From Oscillospiraceae bacterium (GTDB lineage: Bacteria > Bacillota_A > Clostridia > Oscillospirales > Oscillospiraceae), in NCBI GenBank assembly GCA_017398105.1, contig JAFQHF010000065.1:1-44211 (forward strand): a DNA stretch of 44,211 bases. Reading direction: 5' to 3'. Made by a program: the position numbers and the translations under genes. Under the pieces are notes generated by a model. The model did no database searches, was not told the origin of the DNA, and saw only the letters and a list, made by a program, of their open reading frames with translations. Positions 1 through 7,174 of this stretch are shown here, in pieces (position 1 is the stretch's first letter; each line of letters begins with the position of its first letter).

Positions 1-268
1 GGTTAGAATTATAGGTCAAGTCAATCTGTATCTTGTGATAAATACCTCCGGTCATTTTGGATGCTTTCTGCTCCCACAGGATCTGCAACAAAGATGGTTC
101 GACCTTTTTTCTGTTCATCCGCTCCGGCTTCTGTGCATCTTCCGGAATGTACCATGTTTTGCCGATAAGTTTTGCACCGGCAATTCTGCCCTGGGCGCAG
201 TAATTTCTCACACTTCGTTCGGAAATACCCCACTTTTCCGCCATTTTTGCAACAGATAAGTATTCCAT
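1..268 (-). CDS. HTH / Fic-family protein, N-terminal part only (runs off the window)
   Basis: The reading frame starts at the ATG at 268-266 behind GGGAGGTTACT and is still open at base 1, so only 89 residues are seen. The N-terminus (MEYLSVAKMAEKWGISERSV) is a small winged/MerR-like helix-turn-helix. It is followed by a basic linker and the segment GGIYHKIQIDLTYNSN. From memory, that order of an HTH then an IDLTYNSN stretch is the start of Fic/DOC proteins of gut Firmicutes, enzymes that usually AMPylate a target protein. The catalytic HPFxDGNGR motif would lie outside the window, so activity cannot be judged. It is transcribed leftward from a good promoter at 299-327 and probably belongs to the mobile element. 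A plain excisionase-like HTH protein is the alternative. Confidence 0.7.
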   Translation of the reverse strand, partial: MEYLSVAKMAEKWGISERSVRNYCAQGRIAGAKLIGKTWYIPEDAQKPERMNRKKVEPSLLQILWEQKASKMTGGIYHKIQIDLTYNSN

Positions 269-298
269 AGTAACCTCCCGGCTAGTTTTCTTGTTTAT

Positions 299-327
299 AT
301 TATATCGCACTATCGGCAAATTATCAA
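299..327 (-). promoter_or_regulatory. promoter for the leftward HTH/Fic gene
   Basis: On the minus strand a TTGATA -35 box (327-322) is followed after exactly 17 bp by a perfect TATAAT -10 box (304-299). The start codon lies 31 bp downstream. Confidence 0.65.
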
Positions 328-444
328 GATTTTATATTCTATCATCCATATGTTTTTGCCGATATCATATTGTATCACAGCAAATAATCATGCTCATTCC
401 ACCTCAAAAACGGCTGTTTTGGCGACAGTCGTTTTAATGCTATG

Positions 445-585
445 TACCCCTTGATTTTATGTAGCATTTAGGGTGGGAAATTGTCATTTCTTTCCGCTGT
501 AAGCGAAGAAAATAAGATACCCTGTATCTTTTCTTGTCCGTAAAATTTCCGGTCGTTACAGCGGCAAAAATCGCCAAAATCCCAC
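445..585. repeat. long imperfect direct repeat, copy 1
   Basis: About 125-140 bp that recur at 884-1024 in the same orientation. Shared blocks include TGTAGCATTTAG, AAGATACCCTGTATCTTTTC (differing slightly in copy 2), and GGCAAAAAT...CAAAATCCCAC. Minus-strand translation of part of both copies gives a similar peptide around TRKDTG(Y/H)LIF, but in this copy it is broken by frameshifts and a stop. The repeat is therefore either non-coding or the debris of a duplicated coding segment. Confidence 0.6.
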
Positions 586-883
586 CTTTCCAAAAAGTTC
601 TGCCCATAACACCATTTTCACCATAACCGGGTTTTCCAGTTCTGGATTTTCCAGCGTTGGATTTCCCAATATCGGAAAATCCAACGCAATTAAATAAAGA
701 TTATATTAAATATATAAATAATTAAATAATATATATTAAATCTATCCTATCCCTTCCTATCCTACTGCTATCTAAAGGGGTAGGAGGATTTTTTGGGGGA
801 TGGGAAAGGATAGCGATGATCAAAAATGCATTTTTAGCCTTCAAAATACAGCATTTTCAGAAAACCCTCAATTTCCGTGATCG
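586..883. other. gene-free AT-rich spacer with hairpin; possible remnant of a replication gene
   Basis: No intact gene is seen. At 654-687 there is a hairpin with perfect 11-base arms, GCGTTGGATTT and AAATCCAACGC. It is part of a run of GGATTTTCC-like units which, translated on the plus strand, gives GFSSSGFSSVGFPNIGKSNA and then stops. Low-complexity G/S/K linkers followed by a very AT-rich tract resemble the linker of Clostridial plasmid-type initiator proteins (RepA_N). This resemblance is weak and inferred. The tract at 690-750 is almost pure A/T. Confidence 0.3.
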
Positions 884-1024
884 ACCCCCTATTTTAGTGT
901 AGCATTTAGAGTGAAAAAACGGCGTTTCTTTCCCCTGTAAGCGGAGAAAATAAGGTGCCCTGTATCTTTTCTCGTCTGGGAAACTTTAGGGGCATACAGG
1001 GGGCAAAAATTCTCAAAATCCCAC
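884..1024. repeat. long imperfect direct repeat, copy 2
   Basis: Second copy of the repeat at 445-585. It starts at the C-rich block before TGTAGCATTTAG and ends at CAAAATCCCAC. A 75-codon minus-strand frame covers it (889-1116), but copy 1 does not keep that frame and no ribosome binding site is evident, so it is not called as a gene. Confidence 0.6.
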
Positions 1025-1112
1025 TTTTTTTCATCGCTCATTTCATCGCTCATTTCTAACCCAAAAACGAGCGATGAAAATAGCAGGACACCTACCGATG
1101 ACCTGCCTATTC

Positions 1113-1568
1113 TCAATAATCCAAATTATCCCGTACAAACCGCTCGAACCGCCAGTCTGGGAGATCATACAGAACTTCCAGTAGTTTTTCCTGAAGTTCG
1201 CTCTTTTTCAGACTGTGAACATATCTGATAAGCATTTCTTCCAATTCTTCCTGGCGCTGCTCCTCCTCTTCCCAATATGCTTCCAACTCATGCACATACT
1301 TGTCTGCCTCACCCGGCAATGCTGTGAAATAAACTGCCACCATATGCTTACACACGATCCGCCGACCAGATGCATGAGGACAGTCACATTTTGATTTCCG
1401 CGGATGGGCAACATCAACCGTTGCATGATAGACTTCCCCGTTACTTCCGGAGATTTCACCGTAAATAACAGTTTCATCCATCTGCTCTATGTACTTAACC
1501 TTTTTCTCCAGAAAATAATCATAACCACGGGATACAGACTGCCCACTTGCAACTGTCAAAATACTCAT
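1113..1568 (-). CDS. SWIM zinc-finger protein
   Basis: A 151-residue protein. Its centre carries the SWIM signature C-x-C-x(9-10)-C-x-H (CDCPHASGRRIVCKH, roughly residues 72-86), a zinc-binding module used for DNA or protein contact. A strongly acidic, Gln/Glu-rich helix (YWEEEEQRQEELEEML) follows and may form a coiled coil, and the tail is DWRFERFVRDNLDY. The start at 1568 is chosen because it follows a GGGGTGGGAG ribosome site; an upstream in-frame ATG (1610) lacks one. The gene lies 70 bp downstream of mobC on the same strand, where a relaxase would normally be, and may be co-transcribed with it. Its precise role is unknown. SWIM proteins of this size are common in Firmicute mobile elements. 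Confidence 0.8.
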   Translation of the reverse strand: MSILTVASGQSVSRGYDYFLEKKVKYIEQMDETVIYGEISGSNGEVYHATVDVAHPRKSKCDCPHASGRRIVCKHMVAVYFTALPGEADKYVHELEAYWEEEEQRQEELEEMLIRYVHSLKKSELQEKLLEVLYDLPDWRFERFVRDNLDY

Positions 1569-1638
1569 ACTCCCACCCCTATTTTCTTTAGAGCTATCAT
1601 ACCATGGCATAAATGAAAGAGCAACTATTCTTAAATAA

Positions 1639-1968
1639 TTACGGCTGTTTCAACAGCAATTCCCTCTGCAACTTCCAAATCTCATCCATACTCCTCTGTA
1701 TTTCCTTCATATCCTCCTGATAGACATTTCCACTGTAATTGATTCGTTTTGCAATCTGATTGATGTTCCGGCTGATTGCGCCCAGGATTTGGTTCATTTC
1801 CTTTATGTCCGTGGTATCCGTATAGATGATGTACCCGTCAATGGCCATTTTGCGTAAATACTTTCCGTATCTCTGTGTAGGCAGCAGTTTCATCTTCTGG
1901 TCAATGAGATCCTTTTCTTCCTCCGTGACCCAGAATTTCATTTGGATATTTCGTTTTCGGTTTGCCAT
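1639..1968 (-). CDS. mobC: plasmid mobilisation relaxosome protein MobC
   Basis: A 109-residue protein of the MobC/relaxosome accessory family. The N-terminus (RNIQMKFWVTEEEKDLIDQKM) is a ribbon-helix-helix-like DNA-binding strand and helix. The following NQILGAISRNINQIAKRIN segment is the family hallmark. MobC binds beside the origin of transfer and helps the relaxase melt and nick oriT. The start is supported by GGAGGTAACC just before the ATG. Unusually, the gene downstream is the SWIM protein and not a relaxase, so mobilisation would depend on a relaxase further left or in trans. An oriT-like palindrome lies 53 bp upstream (2021-2040). Confidence 0.85.
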   Translation of the reverse strand: MANRKRNIQMKFWVTEEEKDLIDQKMKLLPTQRYGKYLRKMAIDGYIIYTDTTDIKEMNQILGAISRNINQIAKRINYSGNVYQEDMKEIQRSMDEIWKLQRELLLKQP

Positions 1969-1995
1969 GGTTACCTCCGTTTTTGTCTAAGGGTT

Positions 1996-2040
1996 TGGGA
2001 ATTTCCCAGCAGCATATTTCGCAAGTGGGTACTCACTTGC
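1996..2040. other. candidate origin of transfer (oriT-like palindromes)
   Basis: Two palindromes sit immediately upstream of mobC. One is TGGGAATTTCCCA (1996-2008, perfect 6-1-6). The other is GCAAGTGGGTACTCACTTGC (2021-2040), with 7-base perfect arms and a GTAC centre. Inverted repeats beside mobC are the usual place for oriT in mobilisable elements. The nick site is not identified, and an alternative role as a mobC operator is possible. Confidence 0.45.
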
Positions 2041-2155
2041 TGTGCTTGCTACAATTAGTTTTCCTTCATTTATAAAACCCCAAAATAATGATTTTGCCTA
2101 CTCTTTTTCTCTGGAAGGTATCTCCAATTCATTATTTATTGACCGACTTTAAAAT

Positions 2156-2200
2156 CAGTAATATTTTGGTAAACTATTTTTCTGTTCAACATGGTACAAT
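2156..2200 (+). promoter_or_regulatory. predicted autoregulatory promoter of the response regulator
   Basis: Half-sites CAGTAA (2156-2161) and TGGTAA (2167-2172) are spaced exactly 11 bp. A TACAAT -10 box at 2195-2200 begins 23 bases after the last base of the second half-site. No good -35 box is present. The same geometry occurs at 4297-4352, which suggests activation by the adjacent OmpR-type regulator. Confidence 0.55.
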
Positions 2201-2233
2201 ACAGCTAACCTTATGAAAGGAACAGAAGTTCTT

Positions 2234-2905
2234 ATGGCCGCAAACAGAATTTTGATTGTTGAAGATGATCCCGCCATTGCTGAAACGGTTGCTTTGAATC
2301 TGCGATATGTAGGGTATGAATATACACTTTTTGATGATGGTCAAAAAGCAGCTGATTACTTAAGCAACGACCATTCTTTTGACTTGGCGCTCCTGGATAT
2401 TATGCTCCCCGGAATTGATGGATTTGAACTATTTTCCCATATGGAGAAGTATAATATCCCGGTCATTTACATGACTGCCAAGACAGACAGCGCATCAGAG
2501 GTCAAAGGTCTGCGTGACGGAGCAGAGGATTATATTGTCAAACCATTCGAAGTTGTGACTCTTCTGGTTCGCATAGAGAAGGTTCTGGCACGAACGGGCC
2601 GTCTGAATCAAGTATATAGGTATCAGGACATTACATTGGATACAGAAAATCGCACCATAACAAAAGCAGGTGTAGAAGTGGATTTGACTCCATTGGAATT
2701 TGACGTGTTTAGTATTCTGATCAAAAATAAAAACCGTACGGTGTCCCGTGACCGTATTCTGAATGAAATCTGGGGTGAAGATTACTTTGGGGATTTGCGG
2801 ACGGTAGATGTCCGGGTTGCAAATATCCGCAAGAAATTAGGATTTACGGATGAAATCCGCACCATCTCCAAAACAGGTTATCGATTGGAGGAACGCAGAA
2901 AATGA
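2234..2905 (+). CDS. OmpR/PhoB-family response regulator
   Basis: A 223-residue two-domain regulator. The receiver domain (about 1-118) has the acidic pair EDD at 10-12, the phospho-acceptor Asp55 (LLDIMLPGIDGF), the MTAK Thr and the VKPF Lys. The C-terminal winged helix (about 128-222) ends with the usual RTVDVRVANIRKKLG recognition helix and a TISKTGYRLE wing. It should be phosphorylated by the histidine kinase whose ATG overlaps its stop codon (ATGA). The ATG at 2234 is preferred, with AGGA about 12 bases ahead; an in-frame ATG at 2213 has no ribosome site. Paired 11-bp half-sites upstream suggest autoregulation. It resembles VanR-type regulators, but nothing here shows a link to vancomycin resistance. 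Confidence 0.92.
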   Translation: MAANRILIVEDDPAIAETVALNLRYVGYEYTLFDDGQKAADYLSNDHSFDLALLDIMLPGIDGFELFSHMEKYNIPVIYMTAKTDSASEVKGLRDGAEDYIVKPFEVVTLLVRIEKVLARTGRLNQVYRYQDITLDTENRTITKAGVEVDLTPLEFDVFSILIKNKNRTVSRDRILNEIWGEDYFGDLRTVDVRVANIRKKLGFTDEIRTISKTGYRLEERRK

Positions 2906-4302
2906 AACTATGGCAAAAGATCACCGTCATTTGCAGTGCCATATTGGTCATCACAGTTTCCGTCTGCTGCTATACTCTGATCAACCAAACGAAAGACACA
3001 ATCCTATCTATTACTTATGAGCAAGTAGCAGATAAGCAGAGAAGCTTACAGTCTTCTTTCGTGGAGATGTCTGATTACTATACCACCCAAGGAGATACAC
3101 CGGCAGCAAAGCGTGCATTGCTTCACTACTGCTTCCGTCAGTTTGCAGACAGCACTTCTGTTCTGGTCATTGATGGAGGAACTATATACTCAGATGTAAA
3201 CATTCATCCGGAACAGCTGCTTCCTATCGAAAATGACTATTATTCTCCCGAATCTAATGGACAGCAGCAACAATTTACAGGCAGAATCGACGGAAGAGCA
3301 TATCTGATCATAGGCAACTATTGCCGTCTCTCAGCCCTGCCCGGCTCTTCTTGCCTGATTTATGTAGTGGAAGATATTACAGATGTGCATGAGAATATAA
3401 ACCGCATGATTTGGCAGTTTATAATGATTGGAACCATATGTACAGTTTCCGGACTGGCACTCATTATCATTTTGGTTCGTCAGTCTATGCAGCATCTTGT
3501 AAAGCTTCAAAATGTTGCTGTCAGTATCGCTGAGGGTAACTACCATGAACGCTCAGAGATCACATCTTCCGATGAAGTCGGTATTCTTGCATCTACATTT
3601 AACCAGATGGCAGAATCGGTAGAAAATCATGTTACACAGCTTCAAGAGACAGCAAGGCGCCAGCAGTTATTCATCGGTGGTGTCACCCATGAATTTAAGA
3701 CCCCTCTGACAGCGATCCTTTTGAATGCGGATACCCTGCAAAATACATACATGAGTGAAGAAGAACAAGCAGATGCACTTGCTTACATTGAAACACAGGG
3801 AAAATGGCTTGAAAGACTGGTTCAAAAAATGTTGAAACTGCTGACAACGAACCAGGATATTGTCCTGAAACAGATATCCGTTCAGGAGCTTCTTGACCGT
3901 GTAAAAGACAGTGTCTCAGAAGCTCTTCTTTCCCGTGGCATTTCTCTGGAAATCCAATGCGATATTCCATTCTTGAAAGCAGATTTTGATTTGCTGCAAT
4001 CAGCTTTGGTAAACCTCGTAGAAAATGCAGGAAAGGCATCCGCTCCCGGACAAGTTGTTTCCCTTCGTGCATACGATCATATTTTGGAAGTCAGTGACCA
4101 TGGCATCGGTATTCCAAAAGAATCGCTGAATCGAATCACGGATGCTTTTTATATGGTAGACAAATCCAGAAGCAAAAAGATGGGCGGTGTGGGACTTGGA
4201 CTGGCACTGGTAAAAGAAATTGTCAAGGCCCATGGAGCAACTATGGAGATAGACAGCGAATTGGGTGCAGGAACAACGGTCAGAATCTATTTTCCCCGGT
4301 AA
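2902..4302 (+). CDS. membrane sensor histidine kinase
   Basis: A 466-residue kinase. The domains in order are TM1 (about 8-27), an extracytoplasmic sensor region of roughly 140 residues, TM2 (IMIGTICTVSGLALIIILV, about 174-192), a HAMP linker, HisKA with the H-box GGVTHEFKTPLTAIL, and a HATPase domain with N-box (LVNLVENAGKA), G1 box (DHGIGIPKE) and G2 box (GVGLGLALVKEI). All catalytic motifs are intact, so it should be an active autokinase and phosphotransferase for the regulator that overlaps it by 4 bp. The signal is unknown. Its last codons include the first of three regulator half-sites serving the next gene, so the coding end and the downstream promoter overlap. Confidence 0.93.
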   Translation: MKLWQKITVICSAILVITVSVCCYTLINQTKDTILSITYEQVADKQRSLQSSFVEMSDYYTTQGDTPAAKRALLHYCFRQFADSTSVLVIDGGTIYSDVNIHPEQLLPIENDYYSPESNGQQQQFTGRIDGRAYLIIGNYCRLSALPGSSCLIYVVEDITDVHENINRMIWQFIMIGTICTVSGLALIIILVRQSMQHLVKLQNVAVSIAEGNYHERSEITSSDEVGILASTFNQMAESVENHVTQLQETARRQQLFIGGVTHEFKTPLTAILLNADTLQNTYMSEEEQADALAYIETQGKWLERLVQKMLKLLTTNQDIVLKQISVQELLDRVKDSVSEALLSRGISLEIQCDIPFLKADFDLLQSALVNLVENAGKASAPGQVVSLRAYDHILEVSDHGIGIPKESLNRITDAFYMVDKSRSKKMGGVGLGLALVKEIVKAHGATMEIDSELGAGTTVRIYFPR

Positions 4303-4352
4303 TAAAACGGTAATCTCACGGTAACGACTTTTCATATGGATGCCAGTATCAT
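4297..4352 (+). promoter_or_regulatory. predicted response-regulator-activated promoter of the lipoprotein gene
   Basis: Three identical CGGTAA half-sites start at 4297, 4308 and 4319, exactly 11 bp apart. They are followed by a TATCAT -10 box at 4347-4352. The last half-site ends 23 bases before the -10 box and takes the place of a -35 box. Direct repeats at one helical turn are the classic layout for PhoB/OmpR-type activators. Confidence 0.65.
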
Positions 4353-4384
4353 AAAAGCATCCCAAATGAAATGAGGTACATACA

Positions 4385-5839
4385 ATGAAACGTAAAATTT
4401 CTTTCCTGATGGCGGCTGTTATGGCTGTCAGTATGTTCACCGGCTGCCAGAAATCTCCCGATCCGAATACGGCACTGGAATTGCCTTTGGATAGCGCGGT
4501 AGAAGCTGTACAAACCGCAAGCACCGGTTCCTCCTTCGAAGATCAGTTGAATCTCCCCAATCGCTTTACCGGTGAGTGGACCGGTCTGGACGGCTGCTTC
4601 CATGTGACAGCAGATGCAGACATTGCTCTGCCGGATTTGGATGCAATCCCCACTGCAACTGTAACAAGGAAGCCGTTCTCTCAGGAGGACGCAAACAAGC
4701 TTCTGGATTACTTTATCCAGGACAACACACTATACAGAAGTCTCGGCATGAATAAGCAGGAAGCCCAAGAACGGCTGGAAAAATACTATGCTGTCCAGCG
4801 GGGCGAGATCCCTATCACCGATGTCACAACAGACCACACCATTGATGAGCTCCCGGATCTGATTGCACGCTGGGAAGCATACGTAAAAACTGCGCCAGAA
4901 AACAGCGAAGTAGTGGTATCCAGAGAGTTCCAGAGCCATGATTTCTGTGATGAATGGATTTATGGCTATGCTTACGTTGGTGATAAAACTGTCCATGTTA
5001 GAATTGAAAATGATGCAGACCTTTCTGATGCTGCCTATTTCTATGTTGCAGGTTATGGAGATCCTAGTTCCAGCAACATTGATGCCTATTACATTGATGA
5101 AATGACAGAGGACGAACGTTCTGGCATTACTGTCCAGATGGATGAAAACGAAGCCAAGCAAATTGGTGATTCCCTCATGAAAGATCTTGGTATCGAAAAT
5201 GTCGTCTGTGATGTAAGCAGACCTGTTGTCTATTTCAATGCCGAAAACGAAACCGGCTATGCACTGGAATACGTCCGTCAAGTAAATGGATTCCCGATTT
5301 CCCGCTGCGATATATATGACTTCACTGCAGATGGCAGAACGCTGATTTATAATGGTGGTGAAGGAGCTTCCTACCCTGCAAACGATCCCGCTCGTAACGG
5401 TCTTTGGGCCTATGAAAAGATCACTGTATATGTAGCTGAAGAAGGCGTGGTATACTTCAGATGGAGAAATCCTTATTCTGTCCCTGTCATCCAGACAGAA
5501 AATACTCAGCTCATGAGCTTTCAGGATATTTCCGATATTTTCGCAAAAATGATTTTCGTAAAGAATCATTTCTGGCTGGAAGCCAATGAGGAGAACGGCT
5601 TTGTCCTTAACCACAATGTGAACGTTGATCGTGTGGAATTGAATCTGATGCGGATTCGGGATAAGAATAATTATTCGGAGGGTACTCTGGTTCCAGTGTG
5701 GGACTTCTGGGCAAAAACCTCTGTATTTCCCGAAGATGAATCCAATAGCAACTATGTGGATGCCAGTACCTATTACGAAGTTGTGCTGACAATCAACGCA
5801 ATCGATGGTACTGTAATTGAACGGGAACTTGGATTCTAA
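4385..5839 (+). CDS. large lipoprotein, DUF6034-like
   Basis: A 484-residue exported lipoprotein. It has a basic start and hydrophobic core (KRKISFLMAAVMAVSMF) and then the lipobox FTGC, with lipidated Cys about residue 21. The mature part is acidic and soluble, with no further membrane segment. I recognise it tentatively as a DUF6034-type protein; members are of this length and have no known function. It follows the two-component system by 82 bp and carries that system's predicted binding sites in its promoter. It is therefore the likely target, and perhaps also a surface accessory or sensor modulator of the kinase, as with YycH/YycI-like arrangements. Catalytic motifs were not found. A terminator at 6045-6088 ends this transcription unit. 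Confidence 0.75.
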   Translation: MKRKISFLMAAVMAVSMFTGCQKSPDPNTALELPLDSAVEAVQTASTGSSFEDQLNLPNRFTGEWTGLDGCFHVTADADIALPDLDAIPTATVTRKPFSQEDANKLLDYFIQDNTLYRSLGMNKQEAQERLEKYYAVQRGEIPITDVTTDHTIDELPDLIARWEAYVKTAPENSEVVVSREFQSHDFCDEWIYGYAYVGDKTVHVRIENDADLSDAAYFYVAGYGDPSSSNIDAYYIDEMTEDERSGITVQMDENEAKQIGDSLMKDLGIENVVCDVSRPVVYFNAENETGYALEYVRQVNGFPISRCDIYDFTADGRTLIYNGGEGASYPANDPARNGLWAYEKITVYVAEEGVVYFRWRNPYSVPVIQTENTQLMSFQDISDIFAKMIFVKNHFWLEANEENGFVLNHNVNVDRVELNLMRIRDKNNYSEGTLVPVWDFWAKTSVFPEDESNSNYVDASTYYEVVLTINAIDGTVIERELGF

Positions 5840-5852
5840 TTAAGAAACCGTT

Positions 5853-6026
5853 ATGAAAAAAGAAAATGAAGAAGCCCGTTGGATTCGCTGCCCGGTCTGT
5901 GGCGGCAAAACCCGGCTGAAGGTGTACTACAATACAGCTCTTTTTAATTACCCTTTATTCTGTCCCAAGTGCAAAACAGAAAAAATTATCGATGTCATGC
6001 AATTTAAAATGGCCGTGAGCGATTGA
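5853..6026 (+). CDS. cysteine-rich KTR-type zinc-ribbon protein
   Basis: A 57-residue protein starting at the ATG at 5853, 13 bp after the lipoprotein stop. Two CxxC knuckles, CPVCGGKTRLK and CPKCKTEK, about 25 residues apart, make a single zinc ribbon. The K-T-R after the first knuckle is the hallmark of the Cys-rich KTR family, common in conjugative and mobilisable elements of Firmicutes. The function is unknown; nucleic acid binding is likely. It is the last gene before the terminator. Confidence 0.8.
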   Translation: MKKENEEARWIRCPVCGGKTRLKVYYNTALFNYPLFCPKCKTEKIIDVMQFKMAVSD

Positions 6027-6044
6027 GCCAGCCGCAAAAAGCGC

Positions 6045-6088
6045 AGAGCCTGCTCTCCAAGGAAAATGGAGACACAGGCTCTTTTTTT
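6045..6088 (+). terminator. rho-independent terminator after the regulator/kinase/lipoprotein/KTR unit
   Basis: Perfect 8-bp arms AGAGCCTG (6045-6052) and CAGGCTCT (6075-6082), with an extra inner TCC/GGA pairing, are followed by seven T. Confidence 0.85.
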
Positions 6089-6161
6089 GTTGCCAAATTG
6101 CCATTTTCCGGATTACTTACATAAGGGAAAGAAACGCTCACACCGGAAATGAGGTAACGAT

Positions 6162-6581
6162 ATGAATGACGCTTATGAAAAGCGTGTACAAAATCAGTTT
6201 GGTGGTTTCTGTACCAAGGTTCTGAAAAATGAAGCCAGACATATTCAGCGAGAATACGCCCGTCAGCGGGAACGGGAAATGTCCATAGATGACCTGACTT
6301 CTCAGGAACTGGAACAGATTTCACATGAGGATCAGTATTTCAATATCGAGCACATCTTTGAAGTCGATGGGCTTCCTGTCGTAGTGGTCGGCAACACTCT
6401 TGCAAAAGCGATTTCCCAACTTTCACCTATCAATCAGGAAGTGATTCTGAAGTCCTATTTTCTTTGCATGACTGACCGGGAGATCAGTGAGCAGATGGGT
6501 GTGTGTCGGCAGTCCATTACGAAACGCAGAAATGGTGCATTGAAATTGCTGCGTAAGCTTCTGGCGGAGGAATACGAATGA
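6162..6581 (+). CDS. small sigma-70-like factor of a mobile element
   Basis: A 139-residue protein. The N-terminal part (FGGFCTKVLKNEARHIQREYARQ) looks like a reduced region 2. The C-terminal part (INQEVILKSYFLCMTDREISEQMGVCRQSITKRRNGALKLLRKLL) is a region-4 HTH. Proteins of this build sit near the integrase end of Tn916- and CTn-type elements and are thought to regulate excision or transfer genes. The start follows AAATGAGG with good spacing. It overlaps the next gene by 4 bp (ATGA), so the two are translationally coupled. Confidence 0.8.
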   Translation: MNDAYEKRVQNQFGGFCTKVLKNEARHIQREYARQREREMSIDDLTSQELEQISHEDQYFNIEHIFEVDGLPVVVVGNTLAKAISQLSPINQEVILKSYFLCMTDREISEQMGVCRQSITKRRNGALKLLRKLLAEEYE

Positions 6582-6811
6582 ACCGGTTGATTCCGATGTC
6601 CATGATTTACCAAGCCATGAACGGGGATGAAGTTGCAATTTCGGCTGTGATTTCCCACTATCGCGGGTACATTCGTTTTCTTTCCCGACGGCCCTGCAGG
6701 GATGACCTGGGCTTTGAGCACCTGTATGTGGACGAAGATATGCAGCGCAGATTGGAAAGCAAACTAACCTACGCTGTTATCACAAAATTCAAGATTCTAA
6801 AGGAGGATTGA
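6578..6811 (+). CDS. HTH protein of mobile elements (Tn916-type small regulator)
   Basis: A 77-residue protein (MSMIYQAMNGDEVAISAVISHYRGYIRFLS...). It matches the small helix-turn-helix proteins that follow the sigma-like gene in Tn916- and Tn5397-related elements, where they help control element genes or act as an excisionase helper. It overlaps the sigma-like gene by 4 bp, and a strong AGGAGG lies directly after it. The identification rests on gene order and general similarity, not on a diagnostic motif. Confidence 0.7.
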   Translation: MNRLIPMSMIYQAMNGDEVAISAVISHYRGYIRFLSRRPCRDDLGFEHLYVDEDMQRRLESKLTYAVITKFKILKED

Positions 6812-6934
6812 TTCCCAACAAATTTGTGTAAGGATGTCAGAGGTTATCCCCTTCTGCATGAAAATTGCGAATTTCAAGCAATGGTCATTGGACGAGCGAA
6901 GCAAAAATACAATGTCCTAGGAAGGGGGCCTTTC

Positions 6935-7072
6935 ATGGCTAAAAACAACGTGAAACTGACATACACATTCGTCAATCCCAACACGCCGAAAGCGTTTGAA
7001 AATACACTGAAGAAGATTCTCATTGACAAGCTTCTTTCGAATCCGCCCAAACCTACACCCGTGAAAACTTGA
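6935..7072 (+). CDS. small conserved protein preceding the recombinase
   Basis: A 45-residue protein (MAKNNVKLTYTFVNPNTPKA...LIDKLLS). The ATG at 6935 is chosen because GGAAGGGGG precedes it; the frame is open further upstream from a TTG but without support. Small proteins with the KLTYTFVNPN stretch are, from memory, regularly found just ahead of serine recombinases in gut Firmicute elements. The function is unknown; a recombination directionality helper is possible but unproven. Confidence 0.65.
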   Translation: MAKNNVKLTYTFVNPNTPKAFENTLKKILIDKLLSNPPKPTPVKT

Positions 7073-7097
7073 CCAATCTGTATCCAAACAAAAATAA

Positions 7098-7123
7098 CGC
7101 GCTGACATATTCAAAACAGCGCG
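7098..7123. other. hairpin upstream of the recombinase
   Basis: CGCGCTG (7098-7104) pairs perfectly with CAGCGCG (7117-7123) across a 12-base loop. There is no T-run, so it is not a clear terminator. It lies about 50 bp before the recombinase start and could affect that gene's expression. Confidence 0.35.
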
Positions 7124-7174
7124 GTAAAATCATATTGGATATGGGTTGCATGACAGAAAGGAGCAGTTAAGCAT

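Noticed and set aside
889..1116. 75-codon minus-strand frame over repeat copy 2
   Set aside because: The other repeat copy does not keep the frame, there is no ribosome site, and it reads through the repeat; treated as non-coding repeat.
2213..2905. VanR-type vancomycin resistance regulator
   Set aside because: The regulator/kinase pair resembles VanR/VanS in type, but no vanHAX-like genes are in the window and the predicted target is a lipoprotein.
4730..5614. 294-codon frame antisense to the lipoprotein gene
   Set aside because: Shadow of the lipoprotein coding frame; no start signal or recognisable domain.
6824..6934. Upstream extension of the small protein before the recombinase
   Set aside because: It would need a TTG start without a ribosome site, while the internal ATG at 6935 follows GGAAGGGGG.
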